From UBA6163 sp041753075 (GTDB taxonomy: Bacteria > Planctomycetota > Planctomycetia > Pirellulales > Pirellulaceae), in contig JBGSVE010000010.1 in assembly GCA_041753075.1 (NCBI GenBank), positions 1-64,000 of the forward strand: 64,000 nt of DNA, in the 5' to 3' direction. The position numbers and the translations under genes are program-made. The notes under the pieces were generated by a model. It ran no database searches, had not been told where the DNA came from, and saw only the letters and a list, made by a program, of their open reading frames with translations. This document shows positions 26,095 to 35,300 of this stretch, one piece after another. Position 1 is the first letter of the stretch. Each line of letters starts with the position of its first letter.

Positions 26095-27216
26095 ATGAAC
26101 ATTGTCGCTCGTGACCGTATTGAATTCGCCGCGAAGGAGTTGGGTTTTGTGCTGTTTGGTGTCGCTCCGGCCGTCACGCCGCAGGGATTTCATCGCTTGA
26201 TCGATTGGTTGGCCTGCGGCTACGGCGGCGACATGCACTATTTCCAAAACCGGCTCGACGCTTATGGCAACCTGGACCGCGTGCTCGATGGAACACGGTC
26301 AGTGATCGTGTTGGGATTTCCGTATCGAACGATACCGCCGCCGCAGCTCGCAAGTCACCATGGACGCGTCGCTCGCTACGCGTGGGGCCAAGCCGATTAT
26401 CACGACCTGATCCACGAGCGACTGAAATCGTTGACAACGCTAATCACCGATTCCCATCCGGGCGAGCGTGCCCGTGGCGTCGTTGATTCAGCGCCCGTGA
26501 TGGAGCGTGAGTTTGCACAGCTCGCCGGGCTGGGTTGGTGCGGCAAGAATTCGTTGCTGCTCAACCGCCAACAAGGTTCATACTTCTTCTTGTCGTGCGT
26601 GTTGACGACGTTGGATTTGCCGCCGACCACGACCGAGCCAACGGATCATTGTGGCACCTGCACACGATGCTTGGATGCGTGTCCCACCGATGCGTTCGTT
26701 TCCGCCGGAGTGCTGGATAGTCGCCGCTGCATCAGTTATCAGACGATCGAAAATCGCGGCGAGATTCCGCGTGAGCTGCGCGATGCAATTGGCAACTGGT
26801 TGTTCGGCTGTGACGTTTGCCAAGAGGTTTGTCCTTGGAATCGATTCGGTCAAACGGCGACGGACGATTTGTTGTGGCCGGCGGAGTCAAGTTATCCCGT
26901 GGATTTGATTGAATTGTTGTCGCTGGATGAATCACAATTTCGCGCACGATTTCGCCACACACCGTTGTGGCGTCCGCGTCGTCGTGGATTGTTACGCAAT
27001 GCCGCGATTTGTTTGGGCAATGCACAGGAGACTCGCGCTGTCATGCCGTTGATCGCGTTACTTGGCGACGACGAGTCGATCGTTCGTGGCGCGGCGGTGT
27101 GGAGCCTAGCGAAAATCAATGACCGGCGCGGTTGGGTTGCGATTGCCGACGCTTATACTGCCGAGCGCGACGAATCGGTTCGCCAAGAAATGGAAATCGC
27201 TTTGGGAACATTGTAG
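26095..27216 (+). CDS. queG: Epoxyqueuosine reductase QueG
   Basis: The 373-residue protein reduces epoxyqueuosine to queuosine in tRNA, using cobalamin and two [4Fe-4S] clusters. Visible features are the N-terminal cobalamin-binding part (ELGFVLFGVAP; GDMHYFQNRLDAYGNLDRVL), VVDSAPVMEREFAQLAGLGWCGKNSLL in the centre, the ferredoxin motifs CGTCTRCLDACP and CDVCQEVCPWN, and C-terminal HEAT-like repeats (AVMPLIALLGDDESIVRGAAVWSLAKI). The length is normal. The ATG at 26095 fits the family start; a longer frame runs into the tRNA gene. It is divergent from the tRNA and is followed closely by fetA. Confidence 0.95.
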   Translation: MNIVARDRIEFAAKELGFVLFGVAPAVTPQGFHRLIDWLACGYGGDMHYFQNRLDAYGNLDRVLDGTRSVIVLGFPYRTIPPPQLASHHGRVARYAWGQADYHDLIHERLKSLTTLITDSHPGERARGVVDSAPVMEREFAQLAGLGWCGKNSLLLNRQQGSYFFLSCVLTTLDLPPTTTEPTDHCGTCTRCLDACPTDAFVSAGVLDSRRCISYQTIENRGEIPRELRDAIGNWLFGCDVCQEVCPWNRFGQTATDDLLWPAESSYPVDLIELLSLDESQFRARFRHTPLWRPRRRGLLRNAAICLGNAQETRAVMPLIALLGDDESIVRGAAVWSLAKINDRRGWVAIADAYTAERDESVRQEMEIALGTL

Positions 27217-27221
27217 AACCA

Positions 27222-27887
27222 TTGTTATTAGTTGCCCGCAATCTTCTCCGTCAAATCGAGGGTCGTCGCTTGCTCGACGATTGTTCGCTTGAAATTCGTG
27301 GCGGCGACAAACTTGCGCTGGTCGGTCCCAGCGGCAGCGGCAAGTCGCTCTTGATGCGCGCGCTGGCGATGCTCGATCCGCTTGACGAGGGCACGATTCA
27401 TTGGCGCGGTGAGCGCGTGATGGGAAGCGGCGTTCCTGTGTTTCGCGCCAGGGTCGTGTACCTGCACCAACGTCCGCCGCTTGCCGGCGGCAGCGTCGAA
27501 GACGAACTGCGCCGACCGTTTTCGTTTACTTGCCATCGCGATAAACGCTTTGATCGCGAAAGAGTCATCGATTGGTTGTCGGTCTTGGAGCGCGACGAAA
27601 GTTTTCTGGCAAAACAGGTCCGCGACTTGTCCGGTGGCGAGGCTCAAATCACGGCTCTGTTGCGGGCAATTCAACTCGACCCGTCGATTCTGTTGCTCGA
27701 TGAAGCGACCTCGGCACTTGATAAGCGCACGACGCAGTTGGTCGAATCACTCGTCGCGGATTGGTGGAATCTACATTCCGACGGGCGGGCGACGATGTGG
27801 GTTTCGCATGATCGCGACCAAATTGCGCGGGTGTCAAACGGTGTGATTGAAATCAGCGGAGGCAAGACAACATGTATGTCGAGCTGA
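27222..27887 (+). CDS. fetA: ABC transporter ATPase, FetA/YbbL-like
   Basis: ATP-binding subunit paired with the FetB-type permease downstream. It has Walker A GPSGSGKS, a Q-loop region VVYLHQRPPL, signature LSGGEAQ, Walker B ILLLDEATSALD and an H-loop VSHDRDQ. The E. coli pair FetAB exports iron and protects against oxidative stress. The start is uncertain: the frame is open back into queG, and no ATG occurs near the family start. TTG at 27222, or ATT at 27210 next to GGGA, are the best candidates. It overlaps fetB by 16 bp, which indicates translational coupling. Confidence 0.85.
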   Translation: MLLVARNLLRQIEGRRLLDDCSLEIRGGDKLALVGPSGSGKSLLMRALAMLDPLDEGTIHWRGERVMGSGVPVFRARVVYLHQRPPLAGGSVEDELRRPFSFTCHRDKRFDRERVIDWLSVLERDESFLAKQVRDLSGGEAQITALLRAIQLDPSILLLDEATSALDKRTTQLVESLVADWWNLHSDGRATMWVSHDRDQIARVSNGVIEISGGKTTCMSS

Positions 27888-28672
27888 GCTATTGGCAAGT
27901 TGCTTTGGCGGCGGCGTTAGTAGTCGTCAACGGAGCGATCTCGGTGGCGCTGAAGCTTGGACTGGAACGATCGTTATTGATCGCCAGCGTTCGCACCGTG
28001 TTGCAATTGTTGCTGGTCGGTATGGTGCTGGAGTCCGTTTTTCGTTGGGACCGTTGGTACGTGGTGATGGGGTTGGCGTGTGCGATGACGTTGATCGCAG
28101 GTGTCTCGGCGGCGGGTCGCAACGAATGGCGCTACCGTGGCATGCGCAGCGACTCGGTCGTGGCGGTTTGGGTCAGCGCATGGTTGGTGACGGCATTTGC
28201 ATTGTTCGCCGTGATGCCGCACATTGAGCATTGGTATCAACCGCAGTATGCGATTCCGTTGTTGGGCATGGTGTTGGGCAATACGCTCAATGGCATCTCA
28301 GTCGGTCTAAGCACATTCACGACGACATTGGTTGCGGACCGTGAACAAGTCGATGGCCTGTTGGCGCTGGGGGCCAGCCGCTGGGAAGCCGCCGGTGGAT
28401 CGATCCGCCGCGCGGTGAGCACGGGGATGTTGCCGGTTATCAATTCGATGATGATCGTCGGCATCGTCAGTTTGCCGGGTATGATGACCGGTCAATTGAT
28501 GACGGGGATGAATCCGATCGAAGCGGTCAAGTATCAAATCGTGATCATGTTTCTGATCGCTGCGGCAACCACTATGGGCACCGTCGGCGTCGTGTTGCTG
28601 TGTTACAACCGCATGTTTAATCGCGATCATCAATTTGTCGTCAAGCGACTTGAGCAGAAAAAAAGTGTCTGA
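27872..28672 (+). CDS. fetB: ABC transporter permease, FetB/UPF0014 family
   Basis: The 266-residue integral membrane protein has the UPF0014 pattern: about six to seven hydrophobic helices, the NGAISVALKLGLERSLLIASVRTVLQLLLVG start region, the conserved IPLLGMVLGNTLNGISVGLS segment, and the coupling region ALGASRWEA followed by LPGMMTGQLMTGMNP. It partners with the ATPase whose gene overlaps its start. The family's role in iron export is known from E. coli; the substrate here is inferred. Confidence 0.92.
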   Translation: MYVELSYWQVALAAALVVVNGAISVALKLGLERSLLIASVRTVLQLLLVGMVLESVFRWDRWYVVMGLACAMTLIAGVSAAGRNEWRYRGMRSDSVVAVWVSAWLVTAFALFAVMPHIEHWYQPQYAIPLLGMVLGNTLNGISVGLSTFTTTLVADREQVDGLLALGASRWEAAGGSIRRAVSTGMLPVINSMMIVGIVSLPGMMTGQLMTGMNPIEAVKYQIVIMFLIAAATTMGTVGVVLLCYNRMFNRDHQFVVKRLEQKKSV

Positions 28673-28860
28673 ATACAATAGCACGGACTTATTTCGAGAC
28701 GATATCAAGCTCTGAACACTTCCGAAACGATTAGCGGGGCCCCCTTTATTTATTCGACAAATTTCTGAAATTTCTACTTGCTCCACGCGATCATTCCGCT
28801 CTGCTGATGAGCGTCAGGGGTTGCTAATCTTCGACGGCAAAGAGGGGATTTTCGATCAAA

Positions 28861-29787
28861 ATGTTGACATCTTATCAAACTCGTGCGGCGTGTCGGTCCA
28901 GACTTGGCTGCGCCAGCGCGTTTACCCTTGTCGAAACAATGGTTTCGTTTGGCATTCTAAGTATTCTTTTGGGGCTTCTGCTTCCGGCAGTTCAGGCGTC
29001 CCGCGAGGCTTCCCGGTCAGTGCAGTGCTTAAATAGCCTTAAACAGCTTTCGCTCGCATTAACCTCATTTCACGCCATTCATAGCTCGTTACCCTCCAAC
29101 GGCGGATGGTCCGAAGGAAACGCCTTTACAGCCGGTGGTGTTCCCGTTGTTCTGTCGACGTTTGCGTTATCGAACGGCCAGCTTTACAAATGGGGATCGC
29201 CAGTGCCCGGCCAAGATCCCCGAACTCAAAACGGAAGTTGGGCACATGCGATCTTGAAGGAATTGAACGTCGATGAAGTCTATCAACTTGGATACTCGGA
29301 TAGTCCGATTTCGATGTTCCTATGCGCATCGCGTCATCGCGATACTCCAGCGCCACCGTCAAGCGACAGCTATGGCACTTATGAAGGCGGCGGGGTTCCC
29401 TGGCCGAAAGCCGACTACGCTGGCAACGCGTTTGTCTTTCCGGAACGACCTAGGCGATGGAAAATCGAACACATTACCGACGGAGCTTCACATACAATTT
29501 TGCTTGGGGAGAAAGCCCACGATCCGTTGATAAACGTCGCGACAAGTTGGTATTGGGATGAGCCATTAACCGTTGGCGGTTCGAGCGGCACAACGCGGGA
29601 AGGTCATCAAATTATCACCGATGGTCCTGGAATCAGCTTCAAACGCAATTGGGGCTCTGCACATACCGGTGGCCGTTGCCATTTCTCCCGCGCGGATGGG
29701 TCCGTGCATACAGTCACCAATCAAATCGACTGGAAATTGTTCCTCGCCCTACGCACACCAAACCAGAAGGAGGTGGTCAACGATTAA
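28861..29787 (+). CDS. DUF1559 prepilin-like protein
   Basis: The 308-residue protein has a type IV pilin-type N-terminus: a basic leader, AFTLVETMVSFGIL (with Ala instead of Gly before the FTLVE cleavage site), and a hydrophobic helix. The DUF1559 body follows: LLPAVQASREASRSVQCLNSLKQLSLAL near the start, DGASHTILLGEKA in the middle, and the C-terminal SAHTGGRCHFSRADGSV motif that planctomycetes share. These pseudopilin-like proteins are highly amplified in the phylum and their roles are mostly unknown. It is the first gene of a group on this strand, 58 bp before the Cys-rich peptide. Confidence 0.9.
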   Translation: MLTSYQTRAACRSRLGCASAFTLVETMVSFGILSILLGLLLPAVQASREASRSVQCLNSLKQLSLALTSFHAIHSSLPSNGGWSEGNAFTAGGVPVVLSTFALSNGQLYKWGSPVPGQDPRTQNGSWAHAILKELNVDEVYQLGYSDSPISMFLCASRHRDTPAPPSSDSYGTYEGGGVPWPKADYAGNAFVFPERPRRWKIEHITDGASHTILLGEKAHDPLINVATSWYWDEPLTVGGSSGTTREGHQIITDGPGISFKRNWGSAHTGGRCHFSRADGSVHTVTNQIDWKLFLALRTPNQKEVVND

Positions 29788-29845
29788 TGCCGGGTATTCC
29801 ATTGGCAAGAAACTTTGGTTTTATCCTCGATTTGGAGAAGTGAAA

Positions 29846-30154
29846 ATGAAGGTATTACTCAGTGCGATCCTGGTTTTCGTGTCCGTTGGTGCATTCGCCG
29901 GACCCGCTAAGCCAACAGCTACGCTAGTCGGTGGGGGTTGTGAGAGCCCGGATGCAACCAACGTCAGTGACAAACTTTGTGATCCCGATGCGCCTAGTCA
30001 GGATGGTTGCAACGGCATAACGTATGAATCGTGCCACACGACTTCAGGGTTATCGCTTGACATGGCCTGCGTAGACGATCAGATCAATGTGCCGTGTAAC
30101 AACTGCGGCAGCAATAAAGATGCCGATTACGAATATTGCACCGAAACCGATTGA
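29846..30154 (+). CDS. Small secreted Cys-rich protein
   Basis: A 102-residue protein with a clear Sec signal peptide (MKVLLSAILVFVSVGAFA, cut before GPAKP). The mature part is acidic and carries eight Cys, including CNNC, suggesting four disulfides or metal binding. A GGAG ribosome binding site is seven to ten bases before the ATG at 29846. The family is unknown. A GGG-C junction (LVGGGCES) near the mature N-terminus resembles a double-Gly cleavage site, which matters because a C39-like protein is encoded downstream; the link is inference. Confidence 0.65.
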   Translation: MKVLLSAILVFVSVGAFAGPAKPTATLVGGGCESPDATNVSDKLCDPDAPSQDGCNGITYESCHTTSGLSLDMACVDDQINVPCNNCGSNKDADYEYCTETD

Positions 30155-30175
30155 TCGTAGTTACGTTCCGTAGGA

Positions 30176-30346
30176 TCAGGAAATAGCAATAAGGCCGGAC
30201 TTGTTGCGTTGATATCGCCTTGGTTTGGCCGGCTTGACACCAGTGTGTCTGCGTTTTTTTGATGCTGCATTACCGTCGATTTCGATGCCGCAAATGACAG
30301 GCTGGAAAGCTATCCCGCGTTCAACGAGCTTGACGTGGGCATACAT
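30176..30346 (-). CDS. Short basic open frame in the gap before the next operon
   Basis: A 56-residue frame from an ATG at 30346 (VKLVERGIAFQPVICGIEIDG, then a Lys/Arg-rich tail). It has no ribosome binding site and no known family. It is the only coding-like signal in the 278-bp gap and may be a fragment of an older gene. Confidence 0.2.
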   Translation of the reverse strand: MYAHVKLVERGIAFQPVICGIEIDGNAASKKRRHTGVKPAKPRRYQRNKSGLIAIS

Positions 30347-30432
30347 GGCTTGTCGAGGGATTTAGCAGCACAAACCGCTTCAGTTGTTTTCGTTTCTGTG
30401 ATGTCAGATAGTTACAAATATTCACTCTTATC

Positions 30433-31509
30433 ATGCAACGTCGCTTTCCCCACTCCATTATAACCGCAATTGTTCCGCTGCTATTCACATTAGCAGTAAC
30501 TGCGGACAGCTTGCCGACCAGCGCGCTCGGCCAGGACATTGATCCAGTTGTTATTCTGGAGCGTTGGAGAGATTCGCTTCAGAGCGATGCAATGCAAAAG
30601 GCAAGAGTTCAGCTTCAGGTAAATGGCTGGAGAGGAGTCGAAGCGGTACCCACTTTGGACTCGCGCCCCGATTCGGAAAGCACACTTGACGTTGTTCGTT
30701 CCGGTACGAATTGGAGAACGCATTTTCAACAAACGTTCCTTAGTACGAGCGGCAGTAGGCGTGTCGAAACTATTACTACGGATCAATACTTAAGCCTTCA
30801 GGCTTCCGTCGCAGACTCAACTGTTTCGGTTGCCGAATTGATTCCGAGACTGACTGGCAAGACCGAACTAGCGATGTCCGATCGATGGGGCGCCCCAAAC
30901 ACGTTGATGGCCGGGTTCATCTTTGGGCACCTACAGTCCCACGATAACCAGAACTTGCCCCAGGAAATGCTTACGGCGGGTGATTGTAAGACCAAAAAAC
31001 AAAGCGATGATTCCATCCTCCTTACCGCAATAACGCAACACGCTCGCATCCAGTGCATTTTCGAGCCTCAATTAGACGGAATGCCTCGAGAAATCGTCAA
31101 GACAGACAAGTCTCATAGTTGTCGAATCTCTCAAATACAATGGAATAATGAAAATGAGGTGTATTATCCAGTCAGCTATATTATAGCAACCCATGCGGTC
31201 AAGAAGCCAAACGCCCTTACTGTCGACTACTGTCGCGTAAGCAAGTTTGAGGTCAACGTTAGTATCAGAGAGTCGGACCTAAGGCCAAGTTGGAAGGTTA
31301 CCAACGGTACTCCGGTCAGTGTTAATGATGCTCCTTTTCCCTGCGAATACCAGAACGGGAGAATCGTGCCAGCGGTGGCGACGAATGCTGGGCTAAGTGG
31401 CTCAAAGTTTGAACGTCCCGTTTTGACGTTGTCGTCGACGTTGTTGGCGGTGGGCATTCTATTGTTGGCCGGTGCTGCCATTTTTGTTGTGAAGCGCGCT
31501 GGAAGTTAA
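30433..31509 (+). CDS. Exported protein of unknown function with C-terminal anchor
   Basis: The 358-residue protein has an N-terminal signal sequence (SIITAIVPLLFTLAVTADS) and ends with a single hydrophobic segment (LLAVGILLLAGAAIFVV) and a short basic tail, so the body is outside the inner membrane. The body has alternating beta-strand patterns (ARVQLQVNGW; THFQQTFLSTSGSRRVETITTDQYL; YPVSYIIATHAVK) that recall lipoprotein-carrier (LolA-like) folds, but the similarity is weak. It is the first gene of a tight four-gene operon; the C39-like/rhodanese gene starts 22 bp after it. Confidence 0.6.
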   Translation: MQRRFPHSIITAIVPLLFTLAVTADSLPTSALGQDIDPVVILERWRDSLQSDAMQKARVQLQVNGWRGVEAVPTLDSRPDSESTLDVVRSGTNWRTHFQQTFLSTSGSRRVETITTDQYLSLQASVADSTVSVAELIPRLTGKTELAMSDRWGAPNTLMAGFIFGHLQSHDNQNLPQEMLTAGDCKTKKQSDDSILLTAITQHARIQCIFEPQLDGMPREIVKTDKSHSCRISQIQWNNENEVYYPVSYIIATHAVKKPNALTVDYCRVSKFEVNVSIRESDLRPSWKVTNGTPVSVNDAPFPCEYQNGRIVPAVATNAGLSGSKFERPVLTLSSTLLAVGILLLAGAAIFVVKRAGS

Positions 31510-31531
31510 TCTCTCGATACAGGGGTGCGCG

Positions 31532-32617
31532 ATGAAAGTTTACTTCGTTCTGTTGATGTCGATCATTGGTTTTGGGAACGAATGCAGCTCGCAGGATTTG
31601 CGTCGGGGTGGCCCTTCATGTGGCGTACTTTGTGTACGAGGATCGTTTGAGTTGTTATCAAAACAGCCGCCAACCACAATTGAACTGTTTCAGTCCAAGT
31701 ACTTTAACAGTCCTCTCGGGAGTACGGCACAGCAGCTGGTGGATGCTATTCACGACCACGGACTCGCGGCGGAGTCTTTTAAGAACATGGCGGTAAGAGG
31801 CCTAAGTCGATTAAAAACTCCGGCGATCCTGCATGTATCCGACGCAAATGCGGAGCGTCCATACTCGCATTGGGTACTTTGTGCCGGGACAAAAGACAAA
31901 AATCTGAGAATCATTGACTTTCCCAGGGATACAACTCTGATCTCACCGGGAATGCTTGCGAGTATTTGGGACGGAACTGGGATTCTAGTTTATGATACGC
32001 CGCAGTCTCAACCAATTGAATTGTATGGATGGTTGTTCTGGGAGGTTTTACCACTACTCTCTGGTGTGGTCGTTGCATTGGCAGTTTGCTCTGTCGCAAT
32101 CTCTCGAGTCGATTTCATGCGACGCAGCTATACGTCGTACCACATTGGCTCGTTGTTGGCGTTGACAATGATGGTTGTGCTTTGGCGTCACGTGGGTTGT
32201 GCCGACGGGTTTGCTCGTAATATTGTAGCAGTGAACAGAACCATTAAGACGCTTCGGCCACTTGAGGCTCGTCGCGTAAGATATGCCGGCGACTTAGTTG
32301 GACAACTAGGTAGTGAAACATTGGTGATTGATTGTCGAATACGCCGTGATTTCGAAGCTGGACACTTGCCGGGCGCATTGAACTTGCCCGTTACTATCGA
32401 TGATTCTGAGCTGACTAAACAACTATCAGGGCATCCGTTTGATCGTGAAATCGTTGTATACTGTCAGAGTGCCGGATGTCCGTTCTCAGATCAAATGGTA
32501 AGGCGCATCTCGCTCGAAGGTTTCTCCAATCTAGCCGTTTATACCGGCGGGTGGCGAGATTGGGTATCGAAACTCCCCGACCCGGAATCTTCTGAGTTGA
32601 CAGTCTCCAAGGACTAG
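31532..32617 (+). CDS. Membrane protein with C39-like peptidase and rhodanese domains
   Basis: The 361-residue protein has a signal sequence, then a papain-like C39 domain (about 25-155): CGVLCVRGSFELL (Cys at 30), TAQQLVDAIHDHGL, ALKT-like PAILHV, SHWVLCAG (His 113) and LRIIDFP (Asp 129). Two membrane segments (about 168-190 and 205-220) follow. The C-terminus (about 255-345) is a rhodanese domain: LVIDCRIRRDFEAGHLPGALNLP and VVYCQSAGCPFSD with the active-site Cys at 311 and a second Cys at 316. The C39 triad looks complete. Combining a C39-like domain with a sulfur-transfer domain in one membrane protein is unusual. It is followed after 2 bp by a MauE-like gene, suggesting a role in thiol or peptide handling outside the cytoplasm. 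Confidence 0.75.
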   Translation: MKVYFVLLMSIIGFGNECSSQDLRRGGPSCGVLCVRGSFELLSKQPPTTIELFQSKYFNSPLGSTAQQLVDAIHDHGLAAESFKNMAVRGLSRLKTPAILHVSDANAERPYSHWVLCAGTKDKNLRIIDFPRDTTLISPGMLASIWDGTGILVYDTPQSQPIELYGWLFWEVLPLLSGVVVALAVCSVAISRVDFMRRSYTSYHIGSLLALTMMVVLWRHVGCADGFARNIVAVNRTIKTLRPLEARRVRYAGDLVGQLGSETLVIDCRIRRDFEAGHLPGALNLPVTIDDSELTKQLSGHPFDREIVVYCQSAGCPFSDQMVRRISLEGFSNLAVYTGGWRDWVSKLPDPESSELTVSKD

Positions 32618-32619
32618 TA

Positions 32620-33051
32620 ATGGAAGTACTATCGAGTGCATTCAATTGGTTCCTTAGAAGCGCAGCCGCTGCACTTCTCGTATCCAGTGCTGTCCTGCAT
32701 TTGACCAATCCCTATTTCTTTCTTGGATCAGTTTTGAGATATGAATTGACCGGACCGACGTTGTCGATGTTTATTGCGACTGTATTGCCCGCCGCATCGT
32801 TGGTTGTCGGTTGCTTACTCGTTTTGGGTTTTTGGCAACGAATTGGGTTGATGATCGCAGCATTCCTGTTTATCGTATTTGGCATTGCGCAGTGGTCTGT
32901 ATTGCTTTCTGGGCGGATCATCGCGTGTGGGTGTTTCGGCGCATTTTCCGAAGTGATTTCGCCGGTCACGGCCGGGATAGTTTCGGTTTTTGGTATGATG
33001 TTGTTAGTTACTGGTCTATGCGCCGAGCCTTGGTCTCAGAGGGTGAGGTAG
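32620..33051 (+). CDS. MauE/DoxX-like membrane protein
   Basis: The 143-residue protein has four hydrophobic helices and the ACGCFG motif between helices 3 and 4 that marks MauE-type DoxX proteins. MauE helps form disulfides in the methylamine dehydrogenase small subunit, and related proteins are linked to extracytoplasmic thiol oxidation. It lies 2 bp behind the C39/rhodanese gene and 2 bp before the glycosyltransferase gene, so all are probably one transcript. Confidence 0.8.
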   Translation: MEVLSSAFNWFLRSAAAALLVSSAVLHLTNPYFFLGSVLRYELTGPTLSMFIATVLPAASLVVGCLLVLGFWQRIGLMIAAFLFIVFGIAQWSVLLSGRIIACGCFGAFSEVISPVTAGIVSVFGMMLLVTGLCAEPWSQRVR

Positions 33052-33053
33052 TG

Positions 33054-34823
33054 ATGTGGGTGCTCCGCAGACTTCGCCCTGCCGTTTTTTGTTCACAGCG
33101 ACTCTATTATTACCTGGTGCTTTTTATCGTCGCCATAGGTGGATTCGTTTCGTCTACGTTGTCATGGAAGTATGGTCCCACAGTCGACGAGCCCGCTCAT
33201 ATAGCAGCCGGACTTTACTCATGGGAAACGGGCGGATTCGCTGTGTATCGCGTCAACCCGCCGCTTCCGCGACTCGCGTCGACCTGCTACTTATTTCTAA
33301 CGTCCCCAAAATCAAAGTTCTATGTTTATGGTTCTGTTTTTGGACCAGACCGATCAGAATGGAAAATGGGTCGCGACTATATTCGCCGGCTAGGTGTAGA
33401 ACAGTTTCGGCATCAACTGTATATCGCCAGGATTCCAACGATTCTTATTAGCATGCTGACCAGCGTTGTATTGGTGAGTTGGGTACGCGAGATTGCGGAT
33501 TCTTTTGTTGCGGTCTGTTTTTTGGCGTTCTGGTGGACCTCGCCCCTCGTGCTATCTTGTTCAGCGATGATCAGCCCGGACATCTGGGCCGCTTTCGGCG
33601 GATTGCTCGCGGTTCGCGGTCTTTTCGTATGGTCGCGCGAGCCGACGCTTAAGCATACGGTGTACGCCGGTGTTTTCTTGGCGTTCGCGATGCTGTGTCG
33701 TTCAACATGGATTATTTTGCTGCCGATTTTTGCCATTCTGGTCGTAGCAAGCAGCATTCATTCTCGTCGCAGTTTCTGGATAATTATGGGGAACGGCTTA
33801 GTTTGCATTTTGGCGGCACTGTTTTTCGCCAATGCTGGCTACGGGTTTCAGGGTATGTGTCTACCATTGGGGGCATACGAGTTTTATAGCAGCCTTGGTT
33901 GTGGCGACGATCCTAGCGGTGGAAATCGTTTTTCTCACTCATTGATTGGAAAGATTCCTGTCCCGCTTCCTTGGGCGTTTGTCTCCGGTTTGGATATGCA
34001 GTTGCAGGACTTTGAGGAGGGCGGTCCGTCCTATCTTTGGGGCAGATGGGAGGATCGTGGCTGGTGGTATTATTACTTTGTCGCTTGGGTGATTAAAGAA
34101 CCAGTTGGACATGTCATCGCGGCGGCGAGTACAGTACTGTTGTTCGTTGTCAGCCTGTTCGCTGTAAATTCACCGTTAGAAAAACACTCATTGGTTCTCC
34201 GTCGTTTCCGCTTCGATCGAAACGTTCCAAACGGATTCTGGGTTCCCTCCGTCGTGCTACTAACCATGCTTGTCGCCATTTGTTCGCAAACTGGATTTAG
34301 TCGTTATCTGCGATATCTATTGCCGATTTATCCGCTGGGGTTTGTGGTAGGGTCTCAGATGGTCGATTTTTTTTGTAGTCAATGGCTATGCTTCTGGCGA
34401 GTGATTCTGGCTTGCTCGGTCGCTAGTTCATGCGGTGCAGCGATCCAACAGTATCCCCATCAGCACGGATTTTTTAATATAATTGTGGGCGGCCCGACAC
34501 AGGGCCATCGATTTTTGCTGAACGCCAATATCGATTGGGGTGAGGACACTTGGATGGTTAAAGAATGGGTCAAAGCAAGGAAATTTTCTACCCGTCCTTT
34601 TCTGAGAACCACCAACGTGGCCTGGGGAGGTTTATTCGGAGATGGGGTTGTGTTTCGGCCCGACGACACATTTAAAGACGAGTTCCCCGCAGGCGTTTAC
34701 ATTATCAGCAAAGAAGCGGTTTTGTTTCCAGGTTCAATTTATTTTTGGGTTCTTAGTGTCGAGGATCGAGAGTCGATCGGGTCGGGTTACTGGGTTGTCG
34801 AACTACATGAACCCCTTCGCTAA
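33054..34823 (+). CDS. ArnT/PMT-like membrane glycosyltransferase
   Basis: The 589-residue protein has about 11-13 hydrophobic segments and the GT39/GT83 N-terminal pattern: a helix, then PTVDEPAHIAAGLYSWETGGF with the catalytic-type Asp-Glu in the first outer loop, and NPPLPRLAS next. Such enzymes transfer a sugar from a lipid carrier to protein or lipid A outside the cytoplasm. The soluble C-terminus contains NANIDWGEDTWMVKEWV, common in this group. The ATG at 33054 was chosen because it lies 2 bp after the preceding stop; the longer frame overlaps that gene. An IS4 remnant begins directly behind the stop. Confidence 0.8.
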   Translation: MWVLRRLRPAVFCSQRLYYYLVLFIVAIGGFVSSTLSWKYGPTVDEPAHIAAGLYSWETGGFAVYRVNPPLPRLASTCYLFLTSPKSKFYVYGSVFGPDRSEWKMGRDYIRRLGVEQFRHQLYIARIPTILISMLTSVVLVSWVREIADSFVAVCFLAFWWTSPLVLSCSAMISPDIWAAFGGLLAVRGLFVWSREPTLKHTVYAGVFLAFAMLCRSTWIILLPIFAILVVASSIHSRRSFWIIMGNGLVCILAALFFANAGYGFQGMCLPLGAYEFYSSLGCGDDPSGGNRFSHSLIGKIPVPLPWAFVSGLDMQLQDFEEGGPSYLWGRWEDRGWWYYYFVAWVIKEPVGHVIAAASTVLLFVVSLFAVNSPLEKHSLVLRRFRFDRNVPNGFWVPSVVLLTMLVAICSQTGFSRYLRYLLPIYPLGFVVGSQMVDFFCSQWLCFWRVILACSVASSCGAAIQQYPHQHGFFNIIVGGPTQGHRFLLNANIDWGEDTWMVKEWVKARKFSTRPFLRTTNVAWGGLFGDGVVFRPDDTFKDEFPAGVYIISKEAVLFPGSIYFWVLSVEDRESIGSGYWVVELHEPLR

Positions 34824-34824
34824 G

Positions 34825-35222
34825 GAACGAGCGGGAAATAAACTTCGTAGGATGGGCACTCTTGAAGTTGTTCCATTGTCCAAAAGAATAGTTCGATCAG
34901 CCACCTGAGCCGATAGGCTTTGGCAATCAGTTCTGCGGGTATATCCGTTAGATTCTGCCGAGTGTATCTTGGTCGCCAGCGTGGCGGCTATCTGCTTCAG
35001 AGGTTCCGAGTCGAAGATTGAGACCGATTCGCTGAGCGCTCCAATGGATGCGCGACCGACGCTAAACTTTTTTTGAACGTCAGCCAGCGTGCTGGCTTGA
35101 TAAAGTCTACGCAACTGGCGGAATGCCCGCCGGATTGTCGCTATGGGCGCAAATCCCATGCCCAAATCTACTAAAATCTCATGCGCAACTTTCGTGCCGA
35201 ACAGTATTGGGTCTGTCCCCAA
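34825..35222 (-). pseudogene. IS4-family transposase remnant with internal deletion
   Basis: Two ends of an IS4-type transposase are joined. The N-terminal part (35222 to about 34960) reads AIATIRRAFRQLRRLYQAS, TLADVQKKFSVGRASIGALSES and SIFDSEPLKQIAATLATKI. The C-terminal part (about 34950-34825), in another frame, reads IPAELIAKAYRLRWLIELFF and WTMEQLQECPSYEVYFPLV, the end of the catalytic core. The middle with the DDE aspartates is missing, so the element is dead. No terminal inverted repeats were identified. Confidence 0.75.
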
Positions 35223-35300
35223 TAGCCGGGAACTGGCCCTGCGAGTGCTTTACGCAATTCGGCTCACCCACGTCCAAACCGGATACGCTGTTCCGCTCTC

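Noticed and set aside
32811..33053. Extended start for the membrane glycosyltransferase
   Set aside because: The extension overlaps the MauE-like gene in another frame, and the ATG at 33054 gives the usual short cytoplasmic N-terminus before the first helix.
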